Source of the DNA: Pictodentalium vernedei | Taxonomy: Eukaryota; Mollusca; Scaphopoda; Dentaliida; Dentaliidae | Assembly (NCBI GenBank): GCA_031216915.1 | Contig: CM062288.1 | Coordinates: 178,185,596 to 178,249,595 of the forward strand | Reading direction: 5' to 3' | DNA: 64,000 nt | Part shown: positions 1 through 11,090 of the stretch, in pieces | Layout: each line of letters starts with the position of its first letter | Numbering within the stretch: the stretch's first letter is position 1 | Position numbers and translations under genes: made by a program | The notes under the pieces: generated by a model | Told to the model about the DNA's origin: nothing | The model's database searches: none | The model's input: the letters and a program-made list of their open reading frames with translations, nothing else

Positions 1-308
1 CACCAAAACACCAGGCAAGAATTGAAACAAGCCTGTCTGGCTGGGGACGAGTGTACATTTTATATAAATAAACATTTGAATAAAGATTTAACAGCCCTTT
101 TAAGGGCTCAAGGGTGTGTGTCTGTGAGAGGGTGTTGTTTTTTTGTGTTTTTTGGGGTGGGGGGGGGGGGGTGGGGGTTTTCATTTGGAATTCCCAAAGG
201 ATAACCAGTTACCTCATAATCACATACGGCATCCTATCTCCCAGAAGGCTTGATGGATGACTCCGGTTTTTCAAAACTAAACTGTTGGAGCTTTCTCCAC
301 TCCTTTTT
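1..308. other. Unannotated left edge with G-rich tract
   Basis: I see no identifiable gene here. A frame is open from base 1 to about 204 but matches no family I know. A G-rich run lies at about 155-178. A short inverted repeat, AGCCCT-TTTA-AGGGCT, sits at about 93-108 and looks like a histone-type stem-loop, but the sequence before it encodes no histone tail. Confidence 0.4.
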
Positions 309-3018
309 AGCTTAACTTGACAAAGTCAAGATAAGCTAATGCGGAAGTCTGTTTGTCTGTGAGTCTGTTCACATTTTCCTTTAGCACGGGCTACAGCCCG
401 CAGTTCTTGTCTGATCGTCACAAAATTTCATATGCAGGTTTGGGGTCATGTCTAGATGAGAACGTCCCCTTTTGGTCGCGATCGGTCAACCGATATGGCT
501 ACCCGAGCCTAAAACCCGAAAACCATTAGCACAGTCTACATGTCGTATTTATGAAGGGATTTCATTGTAACTTGGTAGGATGCCTCTGTATAATGCCTAG
601 ATGAGAATGTCCTCTTTTGGGCATGATCTGTCAACCGTGATGGCTGCCCAAGCCCGAAACCCAAGAACTTTTAGCCCAGTCTGAAGGTCATGTTTAATAT
701 GGAGGGATTTCATTGTAACTTGGTAGGATGGCTCCTTATGATGTCTAAATGAGAATTTCCACATTTGGACGTGATCTGCCAAGCATGACGACTGCCTGAG
801 CCCAAAACCCGAAAACCTTTAGCACAGTCAACAGGTCATATTTATTGAGGAATTTCATTGTAACTTGGTGGGTTGACTTCATATAATGTCTAGATGAGAA
901 AGTCCCCTTTTGGACGTGATTGGGCAACTGTGACGGCAACAGGGGCCCGAAGCCCGAAAACCTTTAGCACAGTCTGCAGGTCATATTTATGAAGGGATTT
1001 CATTGTAACTTGGTAGGATGACTCCAAATAATGTCTAGATGAGAACATCCCATTTTGATCGTGATGTTCAACCATGGCGGCTGCCCGAGCACAAAAACCT
1101 TTAGCATAGGCAAAAGGTCATATTTATGGAAGGATTTCATTGTAACCTGTTAGGTTGACTCCATATAATGCCTAGATGATGACATCCCCTTTTGGTCGTG
1201 ATTGGTCAACTTTGATGGCTACAGGTGCCCGAAGCCCGAAAACCTTGAGCACAGTCTACAGGTCATATTTATGAAGGGATTTCATTGTAACTTCGTAGGA
1301 TCACTGCAGATGATGCCCAGATGAGATTGTCCCCTTTGGTTGTGATCATTCAACCATGATGGCTGCCCGGGTCCGAAAACCTTTAGCACAGTCTACAGGT
1401 CATATTTATGAAGGGATTTTATTGTAACTTGGTAGGTTGACTTCATATAATGTCTAGATGAGAACGTCCCCTTTTGGACACGATTGGGCAACTGTGACGG
1501 CTACAGGGGCCCGAAGCCCAAAAACCTTTAGAACAGTCTACAGGTCATAATTATGAAGGGATTTCATTGTAGCTTGGTAGGATGACTCCAAATAATGTCT
1601 AGATGAGAACATCCCCTTTTGGTTGCGATCATTCAGCCTTTATGGCTGCCCGAGCCCAAAGACCTTTAGCATAGTCTATAGGTCGTATTTATGGAAGGAT
1701 TTCATTGTAACTTGTTAGGTTGACTCCATATAATGCCTAGATGTTGACATCCCCTTTTGGTCGTAATTGGTCAACTGTGATGGCTTCAGGTGCCCGAAAC
1801 CCAAAAATCTTGAGCACTGTCTACAGGTCATATTCATGAAGGGATTTCATTGTAACTTCATAGGATCACTCCAGATGGTGTCCAGATGAGAATGTCCCCT
1901 TTTGGTTGCGATCATTCAACCATGATGGCTGCCCGAGCCCAAAGCCTGAAAACCTTAAGCACAGTTTTCAGTTCATATTTATGAAGGGATTTCATTGTAA
2001 CTTGGTAGGTTGATTTCATATAATGTCTAGATGACAACAGCCCCTTTTGGACACCATTAGGCAACTGCGATGGCCACAGGGGCCTGAAGCCCGAAAACCT
2101 TTAGCACAGTCTACAGGTGATATTTATGAAGGGATTTCATTGTACCTTGGTAGGATGACTCCAAATAATGTTTAGATGAGAACGTCCCCTTTTGGTCGCG
2201 ATCATTCAGCCTTGATGGCTGCCCGAGCCCAAAACCTTTAGCATAGTCTATAGGTCATATTTATGGAAGGATTTCATTGTAACCTGTTAGTTTGACTCCA
2301 TATAATGCCTAGATGACATCCCCTTTTGGTTGTGATTGGTCAACTGTGACGGCTTCAGGGGCCTGAAGCCCGAAAACCTTGAGCACTGTCTACAGGTCAT
2401 ATTTATGAAGGAATTTCATTGTAACTTCGTAGGATCACTCCAGATGATGCCCAGATGAGAATGTCCCCTTTTGGTTGCGATCATTCAACCATGATGGCTG
2501 CTCGAGCCCAAAGCCTCAAAACCTTTAGCATAGTCTACAGGTCATATTTATGAACGGATTTCATTGTAACTTGGTAGGTTGACTTCATATAATGTCTAGA
2601 TGAGAACGTCCCCTTTGGACGCAATTGGGAAACTGACGGCTACAGGGGCCCGAAGCCCGAAAACCTTTAGCACAGTCTACAGGCCATATTTATGAAGGGA
2701 TTTCAATGTAACTTGATAGGATGACTTGTTTTGGAATAATTTCACTGTAACTTGGTAACTTTCGTTGATATACATTAACTGTGAGGGCCACATACATTAA
2801 CTGTGAGGTCATATTAAACCACCCCTCAGCTCTTTTGTACAGTGTACACCTCATATTATTTTTATCAAAAACATAGCATACGGGGAACAGAAATGAACAT
2901 ATTCCCAATTATCACAATTCCTGTCTTATTTCATAATCCTTTCATAAACATTTAACATTATCCTTTTCATCAAACACAACACTCAAGTTAAGCTACAGTG
3001 TCATCGACACTTTCATTT
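309..3018 (+). mobile_element. Hairpin-headed tandem-repeat element, family B copy 1 (HINE-like)
   Basis: The element opens with a hairpin (AGCTTA/TAAGCT outer arms, CTTGAC/GTCAAG inner arms, AAA loop). The body is about 15 degenerate units of roughly 143 bp that repeat a phrase like GGATTTCATTGTAACTTGG. The end carries CAAGTTAAGCTA (2984-2995), the exact inverse of TAGCTTAACTTG at 308-319. A terminal hairpin AGTGTCATCGACACT (2997-3011) and TTTCATTT follow. A terminal inverted repeat plus a subterminal copy plus a 3' hairpin is the layout described for Helentron-associated non-autonomous elements, so I infer that class. Short frames inside are translated repeats and not genes. The unit order forms a four-unit higher-order repeat. 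No replication or helicase gene is present. Confidence 0.7.
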
Positions 3019-3424
3019 GTAACCACTATGGTCATATACCGGGGCCGCTACCAAACCGGCGTTGCTGTTTGGTTTTCTTTTCTCTTCTTCCCTTAAATTT
3101 GCCATCACACAACATTATATTCTGGCTTGCCACCATGGTGGGACTCAAACCTCTACCATTGCCGAGCTGGAACCGAATAGAGCCCACTCTCTAATAGTCT
3201 TAATGGCGTTGAGGGATTGAGTATTGACAATCCATGACTCCAACGTAAACTGTCGGGAATTCTAACCGCGTGCATACCCCCTCAGACCCCATTTGAGGCA
3301 ATAGGAAAGCTAGACCTGTGTGATCCAAGTGAAATAAAATAAGGTTAACCTGGTCACAAGGGATTTGTAAATCCCACATCGTCCCTGCGTGCCTTCGGCG
3401 TGCTAAAACCTTTCATTCATTCTT
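3019..3424. repeat. Possible SINE-derived segment
   Basis: The stretch ends in CTAAAACCTTTCATTCATTC, which looks like a SINE tail. A GGTTTGAGTCC-like B-box appears on the opposite strand near 3140. The two clues point in opposite orientations, so the assignment is weak. Nothing else is recognisable here. Confidence 0.3.
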
Positions 3425-4095
3425 CATCCACATCAGTTAATCATGGAATCTGATATTTGTGTGTACTGCTCAGATAGATGTAGAAAAAGACAGCAATCCA
3501 TCCAGTGTGATTTATGTGAAAGATGACAGCACAGAAAATGCCAGACTAGAATTACCCGGTACCCAAGGTTTTTACAGAATGATGAACAAAGATCTAGAAG
3601 TACTGATAGACTGGAGATGTTATGGCTGTAGCATGCCGTCATTGAATATGGAAAATCCATCCAGTCTAGCGGCTATCTTGGAGGATGAATTGGAAACCAA
3701 CATGGACCAATCAGTGAGTCAGCATGAGGCTGAAACAATGATATCGACCCAGTAGAGGGCAAACAAGAGGTTGAGAACGACATTAGCCAAGACGAGTGTT
3801 AAGAAGACTTTCACAGACCTGCTGAGCTGAATGAAAGCTTAGCAAGAGTAGAACCTTAAAGAAATGTTGACATTTTTATGGACGACCCACCCACAATAGA
3901 GTGCACTGTTGTCGGTCTGGGGACTAAATGTGGGAAGGATCGGCTAGTCGACAACAGAGGCTATTCATACACCAGAAAAGTAGAAAAGAAAGGCATTGTG
4001 TATTGGATTTGTTTCATTCGCTGAAAATTCATCAAATGTCCGGCTACGGTAAAGCAGTTAGATGAATGTTTTAACCATGACATGAAATCACACAA
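3425..4095 (+). pseudogene. Broken PHD + FLYWCH zinc-finger gene (MULE-type transposon fragment)
   Basis: From about 3455 one frame reads CVYC...IQCDLCER, then a stop, then QHRKC. The last cysteines (DWRCYGC, near 3608-3630) lie in another frame. Together they make the C4HC3 spacing of a PHD finger. Further on (about 3945-4095) a frame reads NRGYSYTRK...YW.C...KCPATV....HDMKSHNH with one internal stop, which fits a FLYWCH zinc finger. PHD plus FLYWCH upstream of a MULE transposase is a common arrangement in invertebrate Mutator-like transposons. Here the catalytic part is missing and DIRS sequence begins directly after, so this is a truncated, frameshifted fragment. The host or element origin is inferred from domain content only. 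Confidence 0.6.
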
Positions 4096-4339
4096 TCATG
4101 TAGGACTCAGCAGAGAGGAGTAAGTCAGGGACTTCTGGGGCAAGTACGTCCAAGGGAAGTTCCTATAGAGGTTCTAAGAAAACCTCTACCTCTTACTCTA
4201 GAGAATGTCAGAGTAGCGACTCAGGTAGGGGGCATAATACTGGTCAAGACAACCAGCCAGATGCCCCAAGGTCGACTGGTCGAGGTGCGGGTCGGGGAGG
4301 GCATAGTTTATCCTCCCGCAAGCCTCGCAGGTCCAGGAG

Positions 4340-5236
4340 GTGATGGTCAGAACCTCTATTGCGCTCCGGTAGGCGGAAGGCTGTCAAGATTCTTAACCAA
4401 TTGGTTGTCAATTACGGACGACTGATGGGTTCAGGGGGTTATTTCGGAAGGTTTAAAACTTTCCTTCAGGGAAAAACCTCCGTTAACACGAAGTCCATGT
4501 TGGACTCAGCTTCTGTCAAACCTTCAGAAGAGAGATTCGCTTATATCAGAGGTGCAATCTCTTCTGGACAAGAACACAATAGAGGTCGTAGAAAGCCAGG
4601 AATCTCCCAGTTTCTAGTCACCTGTTCCTGGTCCCAAAATCAGACGGCTCGTTCAGTCCAGTTATAGATCTAAGCTGGATAAACAAGCTGATCGTGGCTC
4701 CAAAATTTTATATGGAGACCATTCGAGCAGTGAGAGCGAGCATTCGAGTGAACGATTATGCTGTGAGCATAGATCTCAAGGATGCGTACTTTCACATCAT
4801 GGTACATTCGGCGTTCAGAAAGTACCTTTGCTTCGCTGTCCTAGGAGTCGTTTATCAGTTCCGAGCAATGTGCTTCGGTCTGAATCTAGCGCCCTGGGCC
4901 TTCACTCGAATAATGAACTCAGTAATGACTCATTTCTGAGCTCATTCGTCTGCGGTAACGTCGGCCTACTTGGACGCCATTCTTCAGAGGTACGGCGACA
5001 GATTAATGCTTCAGAACAATGTTCAGAGTCTGCTTCAACTGCTCCGACGTCTCAGTTTCATAGTGAACGAAAAGAAGTCGGATCTAGTTCCGTCCAAGTC
5101 GTTCATTCACTTGGGAATGAGCTTCGAGACGCACAACAATCTGGTTCATCTGCCGTTACCCAGAGCGAAATTAGTCAGTTGTTACGTTCGCTTTTGTCTT
5201 CACTCAGATGTAGTAACAGCGAGAGAATTCATGTGA
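4340..5236 (+). pseudogene. DIRS reverse transcriptase, frameshifted and active-site mutant
   Basis: Frame segments read CAPVGGRLS at the start (a DIRS gag/RT junction motif), LLDKNTIEVVE, VPKSDGS, then SIDLKDAYFHI with the first catalytic aspartate, and YQFRAMCFGLNLAPWAFT, a typical DIRS RT palm. The main open part is 4694-4936. A TGA at 4937-4939 interrupts it and the same frame continues to 5236. The second active-site motif near 4956-4970 reads YLDA in place of YLDD, so a metal-binding aspartate is lost. RT would copy the element RNA into DNA. The 5' part has at least one frameshift and a stop before 4694. Confidence 0.8.
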
Positions 5237-6246
5237 CTGATAGGTTAGTGCGGAGCCGTCTGCGGATCTTATTCCGATGGGGCACCTACGCACTCGTCCA
5301 CTCCAGATATTTTTTACTCAGAATTGGAGTATGAAGATTCATTTGCTCGAAACGAACATCATCTTGTCGAACCAAGTAAAACAAGAGATTCATACTTGGG
5401 CAGATATTCAGTGGTTAACTCAGGGAGTGCCACTGCAACTGCCTGATCCGATTTATATGATTAGGACGGATGCGAGTCAAACAGGTTGGGGCGCAACTTT
5501 GAGCCCAACAGATTCGAGGTGCCAGGGTCTTTGGGATCCGCAATTCCTAAACAAGCACATAAACATCAAAGAGATGATGTCAATTTGACTTGCGCTACGT
5601 CATTGGATGAACATCATTCAGAATTCACATGAACAAATTCTGTCCGACAATTCGACATTAGTAGCGTATATTCGGAACCAGGGAGGCACTCATTCCATTC
5701 CATTGTTCAACTTAATGGAGAGAATCCTTCTGTTTGTCCTAGACCATCAGGTTCTTCTGTCGGTCCGTCATATTCCGTGTCATCTGAACGTTCTAGCAGA
5801 CTCCTTTCTCGGAAAGGTCGAATGTTGCCGTCAGAATGGACTTTCAACAAACGAGTATTCAGTCAGATCTGCTACCAATGGGATCGTCTGATGATAGACT
5901 TGTTTGCGACGCATCTCAACAATCGGTTGCAGATGTATGTGTCGCCATGCCCAGATCCGTGAGCGTTCGCAGTAGACGCGCTCTCGATCTCTTGGGACGG
6001 AATGATAGGATACGCGTATCCTCCAGCTCCGTTGATTCAACAGATATTGCTGAAAATCAAGCAATCTCACTGCAAGATTCTGTTGGTAGCATCTCTGTCA
6101 CCCCAGAGACCATGGATAAATCTACTCAGGTATCTGTTGTGGGACATTCCTTGGAAGCTTCCTCCATGGGAGGACCTTCTGTCGCAGGGGAAATTGCACA
6201 CACTGCTTCATAACCCGCAAGGTCTCAACCTTCACGTTTTTCCATT
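5237..6246 (+). pseudogene. DIRS RNase H and linker domain remnant
   Basis: From 5440 a frame reads IRTDASQTGWGA, the first RNase H aspartate motif. DNSTLVAYIRNQGGTHS follows (about 5650) and then HIPCHLNVLADS (about 5772-5805), the end of the RNase H fold. A one-base shift near 5800-5810 moves the reading to SRKGRMLPSEWTFN. The next conserved piece, IDLFATHLNNRLQMYVSP...ALSISWDGMIGYAYPP (about 5890-6025), is the block found between RNase H and recombinase in DIRS elements. Several stops and shifts are visible. RNase H would remove the RNA template during reverse transcription. Confidence 0.75.
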
Positions 6247-7074
6247 GTGCGGTCCTATAGGTCTATGCTATCGGATACTTATGCTCATCATGATAGCTTA
6301 CAAATTGGATCTAATGTTTCTTTATCAAAGTTAGTTAAAAACTTTTCGATAAATAGACCTAGAACCCTTAGGTTAATTCCTAAGTGGAATTTAGCTTGGG
6401 TTCTTCTGAAGCTAAAAGAAGCGCCATTTGAACCCCTTGACACGGTAGACTTCAAATACTTATCTTATAAAACAGCTTTTCTCGTAGCCTTCTCTTCTGC
6501 TAGAAGAGTTAGTGAGCTTCATACACTATCTATTGATGATTCTCACTATCGTAGTGTTGGTAATTATAATACTATTACTTTGACCACTAATGTTGGATTT
6601 TTAGCTAAGAATCCGGCTCCTAATAAGTACCCTGAACCTATTGTTATTAAGGCTTTTCCATCCTCAGACGGCCATAGGCCTTTGCTATGTCCAGTTAGAG
6701 CTATGCGTATTTACAAACGTAGATCTGAGTTTATCAGAAAGGGACGAAAACCTTTCTTTCTGTCTCTGCTGCCTAATAGAAGGGACATAACGGTCCATTC
6801 TATTTCAAGGTGGATTCAATTGACTATTCGTACTGCTTATGAAAAATTATCTTCTACTCAGCAGTCTGTGCTTAAGATTTCGGCGCATGAAATGAGGGTG
6901 CTGTCTACATCTTGGGCTTATGCTAATAGTATTTCTATTACCGATTTGATGAAGGCTGCATACTGGTCTCAGCCTTCTACGTTCATGAATTTTTACCTTA
7001 GAAATATTGAGTCTATTTCTGGCGACCTGCATTGTTTATGTCCGTTATCTGTTGCTCAGAATGTCATCCACTAA
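6247..7074 (+). CDS. DIRS tyrosine recombinase (intact frame)
   Basis: This is the longest undamaged coding stretch in the window, about 275 codons. It would integrate a circular DNA intermediate by recombination without making a target duplication. Catalytic motifs are visible: ARRVSEL with the first arginine at residue 87, AHEMR with His214 and Arg217, Trp240, and FYLR with the nucleophilic Tyr250. The protein is of normal length for the catalytic part. It lies in a different frame from the RNase H segment and overlaps its tail, which may be natural for DIRS or reflect a shift. The first codon (ATG 6247) is not certain because the frame is also open just upstream. All the residues needed are present although the RT upstream is dead. 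Confidence 0.8.
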   Translation: MRSYRSMLSDTYAHHDSLQIGSNVSLSKLVKNFSINRPRTLRLIPKWNLAWVLLKLKEAPFEPLDTVDFKYLSYKTAFLVAFSSARRVSELHTLSIDDSHYRSVGNYNTITLTTNVGFLAKNPAPNKYPEPIVIKAFPSSDGHRPLLCPVRAMRIYKRRSEFIRKGRKPFFLSLLPNRRDITVHSISRWIQLTIRTAYEKLSSTQQSVLKISAHEMRVLSTSWAYANSISITDLMKAAYWSQPSTFMNFYLRNIESISGDLHCLCPLSVAQNVIH

Positions 7075-7689
7075 ATAGTTGCAACTATAGTTATGCAGGC
7101 TTTCTGTTCCAGCAGTGACTCTGTCCTGCTGCCCTCTTCGTTCTGAGGTGATTGACCCAGAGCAAGGGGAAGGGGGGGGGGGGGAGGGGGGTGGATGGTG
7201 TTCCCTTGTATCACCTGCTTTATAGTGAAAAGCAAGGGAATACCTCCTCTGGAGTCAGTAATTCCAAGTCAGTGCTGGGATGCTTTTAAAGTGTAAAGCT
7301 AATGTTTATCTCATTTATGTAATATTTTTAAAGTGTAGCTCGGTGTGAAGCATTTGTATATGTCACGTGTCATACAAGCGTTAATGTACAATCCTCGGAC
7401 ACTTTTAAATGAGTATAAAGAGCCTCATTCTCTGGACTATCTTTATTTATTGGCTTTCCTTTAAAGAATTAGTATAATGGGTTATACTGGATGTTAATAG
7501 AGATCATTGATGTTTTTGTGCTCAATTACGGATTGGTAATGTTTCGTATAAACAAGAAAGATACGTGTAAATCCTGTTTCTCCTTTTCTCCTTGAGGGGA
7601 TAATTCTGTTTACATGTAATTTAGCCTATTGGATTTTCCTTTATGTCCTAGGCCCTCCAGCCTTTTTTCTATTCAGTTAAGTCTGGGTC

Positions 7690-8075
7690 ATTGGTACAGT
7701 ATAAAAATGTTAAAAAATTTATAGTAATTTATATATTTTTTTATACTTACCAATGACCCAGACGGGGATGGCCCTCCCATGAGTTGGGAACTCATACCTC
7801 CCTGCTGATTACATAACACTTACCAGGCACTGGTTGTAAGAATGAAGATTTGGCGCCAATTTCGGTACTTCCTTGACACTGCTCATGCGCAGTGGACAAA
7901 AGTATGGAGGACCATATAGGACATAGATTTTTTTGATTTTGATGCAAATTTTGGGGATTGGGGGGGGGGGGGGCAAAATTTGTGTTTGGTCCTGAATTTT
8001 TAAGAGTTAGCACCAGCTAAGTCTGGGTCATTGGTAAGTATAAAAAATATATAAATTACTATAAATTTTTTAACT
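7690..8075 (+). repeat. DIRS-type terminal repeat with head-to-head palindrome
   Basis: The segment starts with a near palindrome (about 7691-7763) whose arms are GTCTGGGTCATTGGTA and its complement, separated by AT-rich sequence. It ends with the same GTCTGGGTCATTGGTA near 8019-8035. A G-run lies at about 7958-7971. The unit follows TCCTAGGCCCTCC, as do the copies at 9930 and 34780. Inverted terminal repeats with internal complementary pieces are a DIRS feature. Which copy belongs to which element cannot be settled by eye. Confidence 0.65.
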
Positions 8076-8084
8076 TTCGAAATA

Positions 8085-8600
8085 CGTCATGAATCATCAT
8101 GTTCATCTTTCTATCCGTCATATACCGGGTCGACTGAACGTACTAGCAGACTCACTCTCCCGGGAAGGTCGCCTGTTGCAGTTGGTGTGGACACTCAACA
8201 AGTGAGTATTTGGACAGATTTGCTATCAGAGGGATCGATCGCCCCATGATAGATCCATTTGTGATGCATCGGAACAATCAGTTACCATCGTTCCTGTCGC
8301 CATGCCCAGACCATTGAGCGTATGCAGCAGATGCTCTGCCGATCTCATGGGGATGGATGATAGGATATGCATATCCTCCAATTCAGTTGATTCAGTAGAT
8401 TTTGTTTAATATAAAACAGTCTCGTTGTGAATCCTACTAGTAGCACCTCTGTCGTCACAGAAATCTTGGATCAGTCTTCTCAAGTGTCTGTTATCGGACG
8501 TTCCCCGGAAGCTTCCTTCACGAGAGGACCTTCTTTATCAGGGGAAGTTTTTGTTCTTCACGTCCTTCTCCTCCCATAGTGGCATAATGGAGTTGGTTAG
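8085..8600 (+). pseudogene. Second DIRS copy, RNase H/linker fragment
   Basis: The DNA closely follows 5765-6200 of the first element. One frame reads RHIPGRLNVLADSLSREGRLL, the end of RNase H, in better condition than in the first copy. The next conserved block is present but broken by stops and shifts. It begins just after the terminal repeat at 8075, so an element end was joined to, or inserted into, a separate DIRS copy. RT and recombinase parts are missing. Confidence 0.7.
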
Positions 8601-9735
8601 ACGTGAGGGTACCATTGCGGTTCCTATATTATGTTATGTCTAACACAAGAACGATTAAGTAATGCGGGTGAGGGGGGTTCAATATGACTTTGAATCCCCC
8701 CCCCCCTCCCCCACACCTCCAATATGTTTAGAGGCGATTACCAGGCAAGACGTAGTTTTTTTTCCGCAAGCCTCGTATGAGTTTAAATACATAATGCATT
8801 TCTTCACTTCTCGATTGGCGGCTGGGTCGTGTTCTATGGCGACCTCATGGGCACACCCACTTTTTAGTTGGTTGGTTTCCTGTGATTATTCGTCTGTATG
8901 TCATATACAAGCGCATATTTCATCATAAGTAAATTGCTAGTCTTTGGGTACCTCGTTAACTGGTATTCAGATGATTACATGCAGGATTTTAATGCTCACG
9001 CGCATATTATTTATTAGGCTGACGCTTATTGTATGTTATGGACCTTAGAAATTATGAATTATCTCAGGGGCAGTCCGGGTCAGAGCCTGTTAATCATACC
9101 TACTTCCATTTCTAGATCCAGGTTTCTATTAATGTCGGTACTCAAATCGTATATTCACACGTGTATACGGTCATAGATAATGGATAGTACACGTCGGGGA
9201 GTGTTGTTACTGGAATTTATTGTACACCTGAATGGAGTCGCCTGTGGGTTACCTCGGAAGTGTGTTTACTCTCCAGAGACCGCTCATTGTGGTTTGATTA
9301 GACATGTGTATGTTATATATTATATCACCGGTTTCCGACCTATCTGTGTATGCCATATCAAATGTACATTATATAGCAGGCAATATTAATTACTGGGATC
9401 GTTGCTATAGCCTTAACTTCTGAAGTGGCATTAAGCACCATTTATTAATAATAAATTAATACCTGAGTGCCTGTTCAATATGAATATTTATATTGTTTTT
9501 TTGGTGCCGCTTTTACTGATTCCAGAGCACTCCCCTCTTTCTTTTTGAAGATTCCTTCAAAAGAAAAGGGGGGGGGGGGGGCGTGATTTTTACTATGAGG
9601 GAAGCTGTTTTGTCCGTAATTATATCCTGCATACAGCTGGAGTTTTATTGTATATGGCCTATGTTGTGGGGGATATTCTCTCATTCTCAAATACACCATC
9701 CTAATTTTTGGGGCTTAGTCTGGGATAACCTTAAA
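8601..9735. other. Unassigned sequence between DIRS fragments
   Basis: No coding motif is recognisable. C- and G-runs occur at about 8697-8711 and 9568-9582. Some of this may be decayed 3' DIRS sequence, since the DIRS terminal region resumes at about 9740. Confidence 0.3.
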
Positions 9736-9739
9736 AATT

Positions 9740-10360
9740 GGGAACTCATTACGTCAAATTAGCATAGCCTTCATGCTAAGTATACAGAATTACTTGAACT
9801 GGGCTCCTTTTATATGATATGTCTTCTCTATTACTGTATAGAGAGAAATACATGTAATTCCTAATAATTTTAATTTCCTTTCACCTTGGATTACAGGATT
9901 GAAACTATGTTGATCTACTAATTCTGAAGTCCTAGGCCCTCCACCTTTTTACTATTCAGCTAGTCTGGGCGATTAGTTTACAGTGTAAAAATATTATAAA
10001 TTCATAGTAATTTGTATATTTTTTATACTTACCAATGGCCTAGATGGAGATGGCCCTCCCATGAGTGGGCTTTCATACCTCCCGCTGAATTTTTATGTAG
10101 TACTCTCTTCTACAAAGAATGATGTTGGCGCCAATTCCGGTCACTTCCTGACGTCTGCGCATGCACGGAGAGTACATGTATGGAGGGCCAAATAGGACTT
10201 TTAATTTTCGGTTTTGCAAGCAAATTTTTTGGGGGGATTGGGGAGGGGGGGGGGTTCAAAATTTGTGTTTGGCCCTTAATAACTTTGAGTTAAGCACCAG
10301 CTAGTCTGGGTCATTGGTAAGTATAAAAAATATACAAATTACTATGAATTTATAATTTTC
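9740..10360 (+). repeat. DIRS-type 3' region and terminal repeat, second copy
   Basis: From about 9800 the sequence matches 34605-34900 nearly base for base (TATGATATGTCTTCTC, then CCTAGGCCCTCC). It then enters the palindrome and terminal repeat seen at 7690, ending with GTCTGGGTCATTGGTAAG near 10305-10322. A G-run lies at about 10232-10252. It is best read as the 3' end of the DIRS copy whose coding fragment lies at 8085-8600. Confidence 0.6.
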
Positions 10361-10387
10361 AGTTTGTTAGATTTACTGTTTCATTGG

Positions 10388-11040
10388 GAGCGTGGTGGCT
10401 CAGTGGAAAACTGCTGGACTTCTATGCTAGAGGTCCCAAGTTCGATCCCTCTCAGGGACACCCCGCATTGTGTCCCTTGGCAAGGCACTTTATCCTGGTT
10501 GCCTACATGGGGGCACAATGACGCCATGTACTAAGGTGCACTGCACGTCGATGGTGCACGTCTTCAACCGCTGTAACCCTGCTTCAGTGGAGCTTGAACA
10601 GAGTTAGAATGTTGAGGAGCTGACAGTTGCGCGTCAATGCTCAGTGGTTCTCTCCAGGTACTCCAGCTTCCTCCACCTGTAAAACTGTCACGGTCACGAT
10701 TAGCCATCGTGCATAAGTATGTGGCCGTAAATGCCAATAAATAAAGGAATAATACTGTTCCATTGGAAATTTCATGTTTCTCTACATATGGTGCACATGT
10801 CTTCAACCGCTGTAACCCTGCTTGAGTGGAGCTTGAACAGAGTTAGAATGTTGAGGAGCTGACAGTTGTGCGTCGATGCTCAGTGGTTCTCTCCAGGTAC
10901 TCCGGCTTCCTCCACCTGTAAAACTGTCATGGTCACGATTAGCCATTGTGCATAAGTATGTGACCGTAAATGCCAATAAATAAAGAAATAATACTGTTTC
11001 ATTGGAAATTTCATGTTTCTCTACATACGCATGTGTGTTA
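10388..11040 (+). mobile_element. tRNA-derived SINE with duplicated body
   Basis: A pol III A-box (TGGCTCAGTGG, 10396-10406) and a B-box-like AAGTTCGATCC (10438-10448) sit at tRNA spacing. The next conserved piece, TGTCCCTTGGCAAGGCAC (about 10475-10492), resembles a central domain reported in deep metazoan SINE families. The body from about 10558 (CTTCAACCGCTGTAACCCTGC) to the AATAAATAAA stretch is repeated almost exactly from about 10800 to 11035, a direct duplication of about 242 bp. Minus-strand frames of 80 and 83 codons are just these two copies. It ends near AGCTCAC-TAC-GTGAGCT (11047-11063), a hairpin like the start of family E. Confidence 0.65.
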
Positions 11041-11090
11041 CCTATAGAGCTCACTACGTGAGCTGAATTCTCTATTAAAGAATATATTTT

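Larger units (their letters stand above)
4096..8075 (+). mobile_element. DIRS-like tyrosine-recombinase retrotransposon, degenerate
   Basis: In order the region holds a gag/RT linker, reverse transcriptase, RNase H, a conserved post-RNase H segment, a tyrosine recombinase, a 3' untranslated part with a G-run (about 7170-7190), and a terminal repeat (7690-8075). This gene order with a tyrosine recombinase in place of an integrase defines DIRS-type elements. The 5' terminal repeat is not seen; the left end joins a zinc-finger pseudogene. Frameshifts separate the domains and the RT active site is changed, so the copy is dead. A related terminal repeat occurs at 9950-10360 and, inverted, at 30343 and 35392. 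Confidence 0.8.

Noticed and set aside
60-115. Histone-mRNA-like stem-loop AGCCCT-TTTA-AGGGCT
   Set aside because: Stem and loop size fit, but none of the three frames before it resembles a histone C-terminus, the first pair is A-U where G-C is usual, and no purine-rich downstream element is seen.
10380-10460. A functional tRNA gene
   Set aside because: A- and B-boxes are present, but acceptor-stem pairing is poor and SINE body sequence follows.
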